From: Variovorax sp. 54
GTDB lineage: Bacteria; Pseudomonadota; Gammaproteobacteria; Burkholderiales; Burkholderiaceae_C
NCBI RefSeq assembly: GCF_002754375.1
Contig: NZ_PEFF01000001.1
Span: forward strand, 3,306,501 to 3,370,500
Direction of reading: 5' to 3'
Length of the DNA stretch: 64,000 bases
Position numbers and translations under genes: made by a program. Positions 17,466 through 26,569 of this stretch are shown here, in pieces. The notes below the pieces were generated by a model. The model made no database searches, was not told where the DNA came from, and worked only from the letters and a program-made list of their open reading frames with translations. Numbering within the stretch: position 1 is the first letter of the stretch; every line of letters starts with the position of its first letter.

Positions 17466-19274
17466 TCAGATGGCGCGGATCACGTCCGTGTCGCCTTCGT
17501 CCGATGCATGCAACCGCGCCACTTCGGTGGCACGCCGCGTGAGCACGGCGCGCTGGTTGATGTAGCCCTTGTCGGTGATCTCGCCCGCATCGAGGCTCGG
17601 CGGCTCGGCCAGCACCAGCGCGCAGGCCGGGCATTGCGACGAGCCCGCGCCTTCGTCGCGCAGGGCGCGCAGCACTTCGGCGATGCGCGTGGCCAGTGCG
17701 TCGGGCGCGAGCGCCGCGCCTTGCGGACTCGCGAACACCAGCATGCCGATCGCGTCGCGGTCGTGGCCCGTGAGCACGATGTCCTGCACATGCGGCGCCA
17801 GCAGCGACACCAGCTTCACGCGCAGCGTGCCCACCGACACCCAGGTGCCCGTCGAGAGCTTGAAGTCTTCTGCCACGCGGCCGTTGAAGATCACGCCCTG
17901 CGCGGGGTCGCCGGGGTTCGCAAGAAAGCCGGCGTCGCCGATGCGGTAATAGCCCTCGGCGTCGAAGGCCTCGGCGGTTTCACGCGGCGCATCGCGGTAG
18001 CCGGGGAACACCGAGACGCCCTTGACGCGCATCTCCAGCTTCTCTCCGTTGGGCACGAACTTCAGTTCCAGCCCCGGCAGCGGCGCGCCGATGCAGCCGG
18101 CGCCGTCGAGCTGCCAGTGCGCCGAGGTGATCGCGGGCGAGGTCTCGGTCGCACCCCACGAGGTCGTGAGCCACAGCGGGCGCGTGGGGCGCACGCGACG
18201 GGCCACCGCTTCGAGCCGTTGCCAGGTCGAAGGCGCGAGCGCTGCGGCCGCGTAGAACGCCAGGCGCAACCGCGCGAACACTTCGGTCGCGAGCGCGTCG
18301 TCGGCTTCGAGGAACGGCAGCAGCATGTCGAAGCCGCGCGGCACGTTGAACAGCAGCGTGGGTTTCACCTCGCGCAGGTTGCGCACGGTCTTCTCGATGA
18401 GACCCGGCGCAGGCCGGCCTTCGTCGATGTAGAGCGCGCCGCCATGGCACAGCACCATGTGCAGGTTGTGGTTCGCGCCGAAGGTGTGGCTCCACGGCAG
18501 CCAGTCGACCAGCACCGGCTTCTCCTGCGTGAGGAAGCGCCAGGTCTGCGCCATCATCTGCTGGTTGGCGCACAGCATGCGGTGCGTGTTGATCACCACC
18601 TTGGGCTTGCCGGTGGAGCCGGAGGTCAGCAGGTACTTGGCGTGCGTGTCGGGGCCCACGGCGGCGAAGGCCTGCATGACGACGGGCGTTTCCTTCGCGT
18701 CGAGCAACTGGTCGAAAGTCAGCGCGCCCGGATGCGTGTCGGCGTTGCGGCTGAACACCGTCACGGCCTCGATGCCGCAGCCGGCGAGCGATGCGCCGTA
18801 CACCTTCGCGTCGGACGCATAGACCAGCGCCGGTTGCAGCGCCTGCAGCATGCCGTGCAGCCTTGACGGATCTTTCGCCATGCGCGAGTAGGCGCTGGAC
18901 AGCGAACAGGCCGTGCGGCCGATGTGCATCGCCGCGAGCATCAGCACGGCGTGGTCGATGGCGTTGTCCGAGAGGATCACGACCGGCCGGCCCGGCGGCA
19001 GGTTCAGGTCGAGCAGGCCCTGCGCCACCGCGCCGACGGCGGCGCGCAGCGCGCGGTAGTCGAGCTTGCGCCAGCCTTCGCCGCTGTCATCGCGCTCGGC
19101 AAACGCCAGCGCATCGGGCGTCTCGCGCGCCCAGCGTTCGATCCATTCGCCGATGCAGCGCGCATACGGCTGCAACGTCGTCGGCGAGCGCAGCACGAAC
19201 GAGCCGTCGTCGAAGTCGATGCGCACCGTGCGGGGCGGGGCGATCAGCGTGTCGTCGAGAAGAAAGTCGGTCAT
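17466..19274 (-). CDS. Feruloyl-CoA synthase-like AMP-forming CoA ligase
   Basis: A 602-residue adenylate-forming acid:CoA ligase. Visible motifs are the ATP-binding [17 protein letters not shown] (about residue 215), the [16 protein letters not shown] aromatic-acid-ligase segment, the YRIGDAGF hinge region and a C-terminal catalytic Lys in ITDKGYINQ. The [20 protein letters not shown] stretch is typical of the feruloyl-CoA synthase group. It converts a carboxylic acid, CoA and ATP into the thioester. It is 1 base downstream of the dehydrogenase gene in the BKACE operon. The real substrate may be ferulate, coumarate or an unrelated hydroxy acid. Confidence 0.85.
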   Translation of the reverse strand: MTDFLLDDTLIAPPRTVRIDFDDGSFVLRSPTTLQPYARCIGEWIERWARETPDALAFAERDDSGEGWRKLDYRALRAAVGAVAQGLLDLNLPPGRPVVILSDNAIDHAVLMLAAMHIGRTACSLSSAYSRMAKDPSRLHGMLQALQPALVYASDAKVYGASLAGCGIEAVTVFSRNADTHPGALTFDQLLDAKETPVVMQAFAAVGPDTHAKYLLTSGSTGKPKVVINTHRMLCANQQMMAQTWRFLTQEKPVLVDWLPWSHTFGANHNLHMVLCHGGALYIDEGRPAPGLIEKTVRNLREVKPTLLFNVPRGFDMLLPFLEADDALATEVFARLRLAFYAAAALAPSTWQRLEAVARRVRPTRPLWLTTSWGATETSPAITSAHWQLDGAGCIGAPLPGLELKFVPNGEKLEMRVKGVSVFPGYRDAPRETAEAFDAEGYYRIGDAGFLANPGDPAQGVIFNGRVAEDFKLSTGTWVSVGTLRVKLVSLLAPHVQDIVLTGHDRDAIGMLVFASPQGAALAPDALATRIAEVLRALRDEGAGSSQCPACALVLAEPPSLDAGEITDKGYINQRAVLTRRATEVARLHASDEGDTDVIRAI

Positions 19275-19275
19275 G

Positions 19276-20220
19276 TCAATCCAGCGACTCCGTCTCGGTC
19301 TTGGCGCGAATCAGGTTCAACAGCAGGGTGTCGCGTGCGGCTTCGAGGTCGGCGGTGTGGCGTGTGCCGAGTTCGTCGGCCACGCCTTGCACCACCTGCT
19401 GCTTCAATGCGTCCGTCATCGACGGCGCGCCCAGGTCCTTCCACCAGTCTTCGATGGGCCCGCCCAGGTGCGCGAGCAGGTGCGCGATGCCGCCCGCGCC
19501 GCCCGAGAGGTGCAGGTTCATGAACGGCCCCATCACGGCCCAGCGCAGGCCGGGGCCGTGCGCGATGGCGGTGTCGATGTCGGCCACGCTCGCCACGCCT
19601 TCGTTGACGAGGTGGAACGCCTCGCGCCACAGGGCAGCCTGCAGCCGGTTCGCGATGTGGCCTTTCACCTCGCGCTTCACGTGGATCGGCCGTTTGCCGA
19701 TGGCGGCATAGAACGCCATCGTGCGTGCGATGGCGTCGGCCGAGGTCTGTTCGCCGCCGATCACTTCGACCAGCGGAATCAGGTGCGGCGGGTTGAACGG
19801 ATGCCCCAGCACCACGCGCTGCGGGTGCACGCAGCCCGACTGCACGCCGCTGATCGCCAGGCCCGACGAGCTCGACGCGAGGATGGTCTCGGGTGGCGCC
19901 GCCGCGTCCATGCGACGGAACAGGTCGATCTTGAAATCCATGCGCTCGGGGCCGTTCTCCTGCACGAAGTCGGCCACCGACACTGCATCTTCCAGGCTGT
20001 CGTGAAAGCGCAAGCGGTCTACCGAGGCGCCCTCGGCAAGGCCGAAGCGCTCGAGCGTCGGCCAGTGCTGCGCCACCGCATCGCGCAGCCGCTCCTCGGC
20101 GCCCGGCGACGGATCGGTTGCATTCACATCGAGCCCGTGCGCTAGGAAATACGCGGCCCAGCTCGCACCGATCACACCGGTGCCGACGACCGCGACGCGC
20201 TTCACATCCAGGAGGCTCAT
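19276..20220 (-). CDS. L-carnitine dehydrogenase-like 3-hydroxyacid dehydrogenase
   Basis: A 314-residue NAD-dependent enzyme of the 3-hydroxyacyl-CoA dehydrogenase fold. The Rossmann motif is VVGTGVIGASWAA (about residues 11-23), the catalytic His-Glu region is LGHPFNPPHLIPLVEVIGG, and EGVASVADIDTAIAHGPGLR is a hallmark of carnitine 3-dehydrogenases. These oxidise a free 3-hydroxy acid to the 3-keto acid, the substrate type of the BKACE enzyme three genes upstream. It overlaps the substrate-binding-protein gene by four bases (ATGA). Whether carnitine itself is the substrate is unknown, since no thioesterase or betaine genes are nearby. Confidence 0.82.
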   Translation of the reverse strand: MSLLDVKRVAVVGTGVIGASWAAYFLAHGLDVNATDPSPGAEERLRDAVAQHWPTLERFGLAEGASVDRLRFHDSLEDAVSVADFVQENGPERMDFKIDLFRRMDAAAPPETILASSSSGLAISGVQSGCVHPQRVVLGHPFNPPHLIPLVEVIGGEQTSADAIARTMAFYAAIGKRPIHVKREVKGHIANRLQAALWREAFHLVNEGVASVADIDTAIAHGPGLRWAVMGPFMNLHLSGGAGGIAHLLAHLGGPIEDWWKDLGAPSMTDALKQQVVQGVADELGTRHTADLEAARDTLLLNLIRAKTETESLD

Positions 20221-21422
20221 GATTTCCACCGCGCGCAGCGGCTCTCCGTCTTGGTGGTCCAGGCGGCTTCGCCGGGGATGTTCTCGATCACCTTGTAATA
20301 GTCCCACGGCTCCTTCGACTCGGCCGGCGTCTTCACCTGCATGAGGTGCATGTCGTGCACCATGAGGCCGTCGTCGCGCAGCCAGCCGCCCTTGACGAAC
20401 ATGTCGTTGAATTTGGTCTTGCGCAACTGCGCCATCACCTTGTCGGCGTCGTCGCTGCCGGCCGCCTTCACGGCCTGCAGGTACTGCAGCGTGGCCGAGT
20501 AGTCGCCGGCGTGGAAAGAGGAGGGCATGCGCTTGTGCTTGTCGAAGAAGCGGCGCGCCCAGGCGCGCGACTCGGGGCTCTGGTTCCAGTACCAGCTGTC
20601 GGTGAGGTACATGCCCTGCGAGGCCTTCAGGCCCAGCGCGTGCACGTCGTTGATGGTGATGATCATGCCGGCGAGTTTCATGTGCTTGCTGATGCCGAAC
20701 TCCGCCGCCGACTTGATGGCGTTCACCGTGTCGCCGCCCGCATTGGCCAGGGCCAGCACCTGCGCCTTCGAGCTTTGCGCCTGCAGCATGAACGACGAGA
20801 AGTCGCTCGCGCCCAGTGGGTGCTTGACCGAGCCCGCCACCGTGCCGCCGCTGGCCTGCACGGTCTTGGTGGCATCGCTTTGCAGCGCGGCGCCGAAGGC
20901 GTAGTCGGCCGCCACGAAGTACCAGCTCTTGCCGCCGGCCTTGACCACCGCGCTCGCGGTGCCGCGCGCCATGGCCACGGTGTCGTAGGCGTAGTGCACG
21001 GTGTAGGGCGAGCAGTACTCGTTGGTGAGGCTCGACGCGCCCGAGCCCACCACGAAGTACGGCTTCTTCTTGTCGGCCGCCACGCCCGCCATGGCAATGG
21101 CGGCACCCGAGTTCACGCCGCCGATCAGCATGTCGACCTTGGTCACGTCGAACCATTCGCGCGCCTTGGCGGCGGCGATGTCGGGCTTGTTCTGGTGGTC
21201 GGCCGTGACCAGCTCGATCTTCTTGCCGTCGATGGCGCCGCCCATGTCGGCAATGGCCATGCGGATCGCCTCGGCGCCGGCCGGGCCGTCGTAGTCGCGG
21301 TAGATGCCCGACATGTCGCTGATGAAGCCGATGCGGATGGTGTCGTCGGACACCTGGGCGAAGGCGCTCGATGCAAAGAGGGCGCCGAGTGCGAGGGCCA
21401 GGGCGGAGCGGGAAGTGTTCAT
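20217..21422 (-). CDS. ABC transporter substrate-binding protein (LivK-like), orphan
   Basis: A 401-residue periplasmic binding protein with an N-terminal signal peptide (ALALALGALFASSAFAQ, cleaved after AFA) and the two-lobed type 1 fold of branched-chain amino-acid or aromatic-acid binders (RIGFISDMSGIYRDYDGPAG start, then LVTADHQNKPDIAAAK). No permease or ATPase gene accompanies it, so it must use a shared translocator or act in sensing. It sits inside the BKACE operon between the cleavage enzyme and the dehydrogenase and probably binds the pathway's growth substrate. Confidence 0.87.
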   Translation of the reverse strand: MNTSRSALALALGALFASSAFAQVSDDTIRIGFISDMSGIYRDYDGPAGAEAIRMAIADMGGAIDGKKIELVTADHQNKPDIAAAKAREWFDVTKVDMLIGGVNSGAAIAMAGVAADKKKPYFVVGSGASSLTNEYCSPYTVHYAYDTVAMARGTASAVVKAGGKSWYFVAADYAFGAALQSDATKTVQASGGTVAGSVKHPLGASDFSSFMLQAQSSKAQVLALANAGGDTVNAIKSAAEFGISKHMKLAGMIITINDVHALGLKASQGMYLTDSWYWNQSPESRAWARRFFDKHKRMPSSFHAGDYSATLQYLQAVKAAGSDDADKVMAQLRKTKFNDMFVKGGWLRDDGLMVHDMHLMQVKTPAESKEPWDYYKVIENIPGEAAWTTKTESRCARWKS

Positions 21423-21458
21423 GTGCGTTGTCTCTGTCGTTGTTGTCGTTGTCTGTCT

Positions 21459-22379
21459 TCAGCCCAGCGCGAACTCGGGCCGCGGTCCACCCACGCGCGG
21501 CAGGCCCATGATCTGCCGCGCCTCGGCCGGCGTGGCCACTTCCATGTCCAGCTCGCGGATCACGCGCACGATGCGCTCGGTGAGCTGCACGTTGGTGGCC
21601 AGCTCGCCCTGGCGGAAGTAGAGGTTGTCTTCCAGCCCCACGCGCGCATGGCCGCCCAGTAGCAGCGCCGCCACGTTGGCTTCGAGCTGCGACATGCCGA
21701 TGCCGCTCACGCCGAAGATGGCGCCCTGGGGCAGCGTGTCGACCATCATCTGCAGGTTGCGCGGCGAGTACGGCATCGCGTTCTGGAAGTTGCGGTGCAC
21801 GTTCATCACCAGGTTGATGAAATAGGGCGCGTCGTCATGGCCTTCCTCGATCAGCGTGGTCGTGTCCTGCAGGATGTGCGTGGGGCTGAACACCTCCCAC
21901 TCGGGCTTGATGCCGCGCGCCTTCATGCCGGCGGCAAGTTCGCGCCCGCGCGTGATCGGCGTGTCCATCAGGATCTGCTTGCCTTCGAAGCTCAGGTTGA
22001 GCGTGGTGGCGTCGAGCGTGCACATCTCGGCGCCGGCGTCCATGCCCTTGATGCGTTCTTCCCACGCAATTTCCCAGCGGTCGCCCGCCAGCGGCTTCAC
22101 CATGTCGCCGTGCACGCCGCCGCCGGTGGAGTTGTTGAGCACGATGTCGCAGCCGGCCGCGCGGATGCGGCTGTTGATGTCGCGGTACACCTCGGCGTTG
22201 CAGGTGGCGCCGTCGTCGGGCCGGCGCGCGTGGATGGCCACCACGCTGGCGCCGGCGTTCCAGCAGCGCAGCACGTCGGCGGCGATCTCGGCGGGCTGGG
22301 TGGGGAGGTGGGGGTTCTGCGACTTGTGCGCCATGCCGCCGGTGGGGGCGATGGTCACGATCACTTTGCGCTTCGACAT
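21459..22379 (-). CDS. BKACE-family beta-keto acid cleavage enzyme (DUF849)
   Basis: A 306-residue TIM-barrel enzyme of the BKACE/DUF849 family, which condenses a beta-keto acid with acetyl-CoA to give acetoacetate and a shortened CoA ester. Visible segments are [58 protein letters not shown] and VGLEDNLYF (the last with the metal-ligand Glu). The usual HxHxRD zinc motif is AIHARRPDD here, so the first His is Ala. An AGGAG site precedes ATG 22379. It is the first gene of the operon and fixes the cluster's chemistry as beta-keto acid catabolism. Confidence 0.88.
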   Translation of the reverse strand: MSKRKVIVTIAPTGGMAHKSQNPHLPTQPAEIAADVLRCWNAGASVVAIHARRPDDGATCNAEVYRDINSRIRAAGCDIVLNNSTGGGVHGDMVKPLAGDRWEIAWEERIKGMDAGAEMCTLDATTLNLSFEGKQILMDTPITRGRELAAGMKARGIKPEWEVFSPTHILQDTTTLIEEGHDDAPYFINLVMNVHRNFQNAMPYSPRNLQMMVDTLPQGAIFGVSGIGMSQLEANVAALLLGGHARVGLEDNLYFRQGELATNVQLTERIVRVIRELDMEVATPAEARQIMGLPRVGGPRPEFALG

Positions 22380-22533
22380 GCTCGGGAACTCCTGGTGTCT
22401 TTCGTGGGGGCGCGTCATTATTTTTTGCGGGGCGTTTGCACTCAGTCATCGCGACGACATTTGGGGGCAGGGTTTACGCGGCGCAGGCGCTAAAGTTGCC
22501 GCTTGCGCCGTCCCGCGCATCAAGGATCACGCC

Positions 22534-22914
22534 ATGAAACTACTGCCCCTCGTGCTGGCCGCCGCAGCCGCGTTCACCACCCTCGGTGCCGCCGCGCAAC
22601 CCGCTGGCCCCGCCACCTGCGACGCCAAGCGCGAGGCCATCGGCCGCGACATCGAGATGGCCCAATCCAAGGGCCAGAAGCAGCGGGTTCGCGGGCTCGA
22701 AACCGCGTTGGCGGAAGTGAACCGCCACTGCACCGACGCCAAGCTGGCGGCCGAGCATCAGCGGCGCATCCGCAGTCAGGAGCGCAAGGTGGCCGAGCGC
22801 GAGCGCGACCTGCGTGAGGCCCAGCAGAAGGGCCGCGCCAGCAAGATCGCCGACCGCGAGAAAAAACTGCACGAGGCTCAGGCCGAGCTGCAACAGCTCA
22901 AGGGTGCGCAGTAA
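22534..22914 (+). CDS. DUF1090 (YqjC-like) exported protein
   Basis: A 126-residue protein with a signal peptide (LLPLVLAAAAAFTTLGAAA, cleaved before QPAG). The mature part is a charged helical coiled coil with the DUF1090 pattern (CDAKREAIGRDIEMAQSKGQ, then QRRIRSQERKVAERERDLRE). It has two Cys (CDAK and HCTD), probably a disulfide pair. The periplasmic function is unknown; the family is related to E. coli YqjC. It is divergent from the BKACE operon and 14 bases before the Crp/Fnr gene. Confidence 0.85.
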   Translation: MKLLPLVLAAAAAFTTLGAAAQPAGPATCDAKREAIGRDIEMAQSKGQKQRVRGLETALAEVNRHCTDAKLAAEHQRRIRSQERKVAERERDLREAQQKGRASKIADREKKLHEAQAELQQLKGAQ

Positions 22915-22928
22915 ATAAAAAAGCCCTT

Positions 22929-23639
22929 ATGCCCACGACCAAGCCGGCGATTCCCGCAGCCTCCCTGACCATTGCCCAGCTGCTGCAAGGCTCGGCTTGG
23001 TTCCCGCTACTCGACGTGGGCGCGGGCGAGCGCGTGCTCGACGAGATGCGCGAGGTCGAGGTGGCGGCCGGCGCCGCGCTGTGCCGGCGCGGCGACACGC
23101 CGCTGCACTGGTACGGCACGCTCGAAGGGCTGCTCAAGTGGTCGATCACCTCCAGCGACGGCCGCTCGGTCACGCTGGGCGGGCTGTCGGTGGGCAGCTG
23201 GTTCGGCGAAGGCACGCTGCTGCGCGCCGTGCCGCGCTCGGCCGACATCATTGCGCTGCGACCCAGCCGCGTGGCGCAGCTGCCGCTGGAGACCTTCGAG
23301 TGGCTGCACCGCACGCAGCGCGGCTTCGATCACTTCCTGCTGCAGCAGATCAACGAGCGGCTGCACTGGTTCATGGGCAGCTACGCCGCGCACCGCCTGC
23401 TCGACGCCGACAGCCAGGTGGCGCGCGCGCTGGCCGGCCTGTTCCACCCGTGGCTGCATCCGGGGAGCGAGCCGCACCTGCAGACTTCGCAGGAAGAGAT
23501 CGCGAATTTGTCGGGCGTGTCGCGGCAGCGGTGCAATGCGGCGCTCAACCGGCTGAAGGAGGCAGGCTTCCTGCACATCGAGTACGGCGGCATCACCGTG
23601 ACCGACCTCGAAGGGCTGCGGCGCTTCATCCAGGAATGA
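22929..23639 (+). CDS. Crp/Fnr-family transcriptional regulator
   Basis: A 236-residue regulator with an N-terminal cyclic-nucleotide-like beta barrel (about residues 25-130, GSWFGEGTLLR) and a C-terminal winged helix-turn-helix (about residues 185-225, TSQEEIANLSGVSRQRCNAAL). The barrel lacks an evident cAMP phosphate-binding cassette and an FNR cysteine cluster, so the signal is unknown. It lies 14 bases after the DUF1090 gene and 31 bases before an esterase gene and could be cotranscribed with either. A membrane adenylyl cyclase is encoded at 57.4 kb, but no link is shown. Confidence 0.87.
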   Translation: MPTTKPAIPAASLTIAQLLQGSAWFPLLDVGAGERVLDEMREVEVAAGAALCRRGDTPLHWYGTLEGLLKWSITSSDGRSVTLGGLSVGSWFGEGTLLRAVPRSADIIALRPSRVAQLPLETFEWLHRTQRGFDHFLLQQINERLHWFMGSYAAHRLLDADSQVARALAGLFHPWLHPGSEPHLQTSQEEIANLSGVSRQRCNAALNRLKEAGFLHIEYGGITVTDLEGLRRFIQE

Positions 23640-23670
23640 ACCAGAAACGAACGACGGCGGAACCTTCTTC

Positions 23671-24567
23671 ATGACCTTGCCCTGGCCCCTGTTCCTCGCA
23701 TTGCTGAAGCTCCTGGGCCGTCGCCGCCGTTTCGAAAGCGCCGAAGGGTTGCGCGCGGCCGTGGCGCACGACCGCAAGACCGCGCGCGCCGAGCCGCCTG
23801 CCTCCGTGCGCAAGCGCTGCACGGTCAGCCAGCGCCAGGTGAATGGCCACGCGTGCTACACGCTGGCGCCGTTGTCCGGCGCGGGCACGACGCAGCTGCT
23901 GTACCTGCATGGCGGCGCGCACGTGGCCGAGATTTCGCCGTTCCATTGGCGGCTGGTGGCAGAGCTGGTCGAAACGACGGGCTGCGTCGCGCATGTGCCG
24001 ATCTTTCCACTCGCGCCCGAGCACACGTACCGCCCGGCCTGTGCGATGGTGAACGAGGTCTACCGCACCCTGGCCGCTGCGCACGACCCGCGGCACTTGG
24101 TACTGATGGGCGATTCAGCGGGCGGTGGCCTTGCGCTCGCACTCGCGCAGGGCTTTGCCGCGCTGGGGCTGCCGCAACCGCGCGACATCGTGCTCGTCTC
24201 GCCCTGGCTCGACCTCACGGTGACGAACGCGGCGATCCCCGCGCTCGAAGCCGTCGATCCGTGGCTGGCCCGTCCGGGGCTGGCGGCCGCAGGGCGCTGG
24301 TGGGCCGGCGACGAAGACCCGGGCCTGCCGCACCTGAGCCCGCTGCACGGTTCGCTGCAGGGGCTGGGCCGGCTCACGGTCTTCATCGGCACGCGCGACC
24401 TGCTGCTGGCGGATTGCCGGGCGCTGCACGTGCGGGCCGCGGCGCAGGGCGTGCCGGTCGAGATGCACGAGGCCGAGGGCATGGTCCACGTCTGGCCGTT
24501 GCTGCCGGTGAAGCAGGCGATGGCGGCGCGCGCCACCATCGCGGGGATCGTGCGCGGCGGCGACTGA
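23671..24567 (+). CDS. Alpha/beta-hydrolase, HSL-type esterase
   Basis: A 298-residue esterase of the hormone-sensitive lipase group. It has the HGG oxyanion motif (YLHGGAHVAEIS, about residue 77), the nucleophile elbow MGDSAGGGLAL (about residue 147), an Asp in GTRDLLLADC and a His in GMVHVWPLL, so a full Ser-Asp-His triad. It lacks a signal peptide, although the N-terminus is mildly hydrophobic. It follows the Crp/Fnr gene closely and converges on the flavin monooxygenase gene. The substrate is probably a short-chain ester. Confidence 0.86.
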   Translation: MTLPWPLFLALLKLLGRRRRFESAEGLRAAVAHDRKTARAEPPASVRKRCTVSQRQVNGHACYTLAPLSGAGTTQLLYLHGGAHVAEISPFHWRLVAELVETTGCVAHVPIFPLAPEHTYRPACAMVNEVYRTLAAAHDPRHLVLMGDSAGGGLALALAQGFAALGLPQPRDIVLVSPWLDLTVTNAAIPALEAVDPWLARPGLAAAGRWWAGDEDPGLPHLSPLHGSLQGLGRLTVFIGTRDLLLADCRALHVRAAAQGVPVEMHEAEGMVHVWPLLPVKQAMAARATIAGIVRGGD

Positions 24568-24594
24568 CCGCGCACCGGCCCGTGCGTCAGGCGC

Positions 24595-26397
24595 TCAGCG
24601 CTTGTGGTGCGACGCCGCCAGTTCGTACACCGGCGTGTCGATCCCTTCCATGCGCGCCTTCAGCTGCAGCGCCAAAAACTGCGAGTAGTGGCGCGACTGG
24701 TGCAGGTTGCCGCCGTGGAACCACAGGTTCTCGACCTGCGTCGGCTTCCACATGTTGCGCAGCTCGCCCTCCCACGGACCCGGATCTTTCGGCGTGTCGG
24801 AGCCCAGGCCCCAGCACTTGCCGACCTTGTCGGCGATCTCGGGCGAGATCAGGTCGGCGAGCCAGCCGTTCATCGAGCCGTAGCCCGTCGCGTACACCAG
24901 CAGGTCGGCCGGCAGCTCGGTGCCGTCGGTGAGCGTGACCGAGCGCGCGTTCACGCGCTCGATGTTCACGCCGCTCTTCAGGTGGATGCTGCCGTTGGCC
25001 ACCAGCTCCGAGGCGCCCACGTCGATGTAGTAGCCCGAGCCGCGCCGCAGGTACTTCATGAACAGGCCCGAGCCGTCCACGCCGAAGTCGAGCAGGAAGC
25101 CGGCCTTTTCCAGCCGCGCGTACAGGTCGGCGTCGCGCTTCTTCATCTCCTCGTACACCGGGATGTGGAAGGTGTGCATGATCTTGTAGGGCACCGACGC
25201 GAAGATCAGGTCGCCTTTGTGGTGGTCGATGCCGCTCTTCACCGCCTGCTCGGAGTACAGGCCGCCCAGCGCCAGCTCCATGAGCGACTGCGAGGGCGCG
25301 ATGTGCGTGGACGAACGCTGCACCATCGTCACGTCGGCGCCGTGCTCCCACAGCGCCGCGCAGATGTCGTGCGCCGAGTTGTTCGAGCCCAGCACCACGC
25401 ACTTCTTGCCCGCATAGGCCTCGGGCCCGGGGTGCTGGCTGGAGTGGTGCTGGTCGCCCAGGAAGTTCTCGGCGCCCGCCACCTTCGGCACGTTCGGGTA
25501 GCCCGACACGCCGAGCGCGAACACCAGCTGCTTCGGGCGCAGCGTCACGGGCTTGCCCTCGCGCTCCACCTGCACTTCCCAGCGCTGCGTGGCCTCGTCG
25601 AAGCGCGCCTTGGTGGCGTTCGTGGAACTCCAGTAGTTGAGCTCCATGATCTTCGTGTACATCTCGAGCCAGTCGCCGATCTTGTCCTTGGGCGCGAACA
25701 CCGGCCAGTCGTCGGGGAAGGGCATGTAGGGCAGGTGGTCGTACCAGACCGGGTCGTGCAGGCACAGCGACTTGTAGCGCTTGCGCCAGGAGTCGCCGGC
25801 CTTGGCGTTGCGCTCCACGATGATGGTGGGCACGCCCAGCCGCCGCAGCCGCGCCCCCAGCGCGATGCCGCCCTGGCCGCCGCCGATGATCACCACCTCG
25901 GGTTGCTCGGTGTAGCCCAGCGCGGCCTCTTCGTCGCGGCGCTTCTCGAGCCAGTTCTTGCGGCCCTTGTGCACGCCGTGCTCCGCGCCCTTGATGCGGT
26001 GGTCTCCCGTCTTTTCCTCGAGGCCCTTCAGCTCGGTCATGGTGGTGAGCAGCGTCCAGGCCTTGCCGTTGCGCAAGCGAAGGTGGCCGCGCCCGCGTGC
26101 CACGCGCGTCTCGAAGGTGAACCATGCATCGACCACGCCCTCGGCCTCGGTCGCTTCGCCTTCGAGCGCAAAGGCCGTGGGCTGCGTGTCGGCCAGGCGC
26201 GCCTGCAGCATCGCGCGGATGGCGCCGGGGCCCTCCTGCGTGCGCAGGTTCCAGGTGAAGGCGACGAGGTCGCGCCAGTAGCTGTCGGCCTCGAACCGCG
26301 AGACGGCTGCGTCGATGTCGCCGCGTGCGAGCGCGGCGGCGAAGTCGGCCAGCCATTGGGCGGCGGCCCGGGTGGGGCCGGTGGTCGGGTCTGTCAT
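24595..26397 (-). CDS. Flavin-containing monooxygenase with N-terminal NTF2-like domain
   Basis: A 600-residue two-part enzyme. Residues 1-140 look like a SnoaL/NTF2-like fold ([20 protein letters not shown], then FTWNLRTQEG). Residues 155-600 are an FMO-type oxygenase with an FAD site (VVIIGGGQGGIALGARLR), an FMO-like FLGDQHHSSQ and an NADPH site (CVVLGSNNSAHDI, with the glycines partly replaced). It probably performs NADPH-dependent oxygenation of a ketone or heteroatom. The gene is divergent from a TetR-glycosyltransferase pair, and their shared 226-bp region holds a strong inverted repeat, so the TetR protein may control it. ATG 26397 is the best start. Confidence 0.86.
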   Translation of the reverse strand: MTDPTTGPTRAAAQWLADFAAALARGDIDAAVSRFEADSYWRDLVAFTWNLRTQEGPGAIRAMLQARLADTQPTAFALEGEATEAEGVVDAWFTFETRVARGRGHLRLRNGKAWTLLTTMTELKGLEEKTGDHRIKGAEHGVHKGRKNWLEKRRDEEAALGYTEQPEVVIIGGGQGGIALGARLRRLGVPTIIVERNAKAGDSWRKRYKSLCLHDPVWYDHLPYMPFPDDWPVFAPKDKIGDWLEMYTKIMELNYWSSTNATKARFDEATQRWEVQVEREGKPVTLRPKQLVFALGVSGYPNVPKVAGAENFLGDQHHSSQHPGPEAYAGKKCVVLGSNNSAHDICAALWEHGADVTMVQRSSTHIAPSQSLMELALGGLYSEQAVKSGIDHHKGDLIFASVPYKIMHTFHIPVYEEMKKRDADLYARLEKAGFLLDFGVDGSGLFMKYLRRGSGYYIDVGASELVANGSIHLKSGVNIERVNARSVTLTDGTELPADLLVYATGYGSMNGWLADLISPEIADKVGKCWGLGSDTPKDPGPWEGELRNMWKPTQVENLWFHGGNLHQSRHYSQFLALQLKARMEGIDTPVYELAASHHKR

Positions 26398-26541
26398 TGC
26401 ATGTCTCCGTTGTGTCGTTGAACGAATCGAATCGCGGCGCGGCAAGGCGCACGCAGGGTTCGTGGCGCAGCTTTCGTGCCGTGCGGGGGGCGACGAAGAA
26501 TCAAGGGGTTGGCGGGGGTTTTGTCGCAGGCGCTTGTTGCT

Positions 26542-26560
26542 GTCTCACCGAGACTGAGAC
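26542..26560. promoter_or_regulatory. Secondary inverted repeat in the FMO-TetR promoter region
   Basis: GTCTCA (26542-26547) and TGAGAC (26555-26560) form a perfect 6-bp inverted repeat with a 7-bp spacer, 10 bases from the larger operator at 26570. It may be a second site controlling the leftward monooxygenase promoter. Confidence 0.4.
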
Positions 26561-26569
26561 GGCGCATGA

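Noticed and set aside
17466..19274. Ferulate pathway by hydratase-lyase (ech/vdh type)
   Set aside because: The crotonase downstream lacks the second catalytic Glu, and no vanillin dehydrogenase lies in the operon. The BKACE and dehydrogenase genes do not belong to that pathway.
22929..23639. Crp as the receptor of the adenylyl cyclase at 57.4 kb
   Set aside because: The proteins are 34 kb apart, and no intact cAMP phosphate-binding cassette was seen in the regulator. The link is speculation only.
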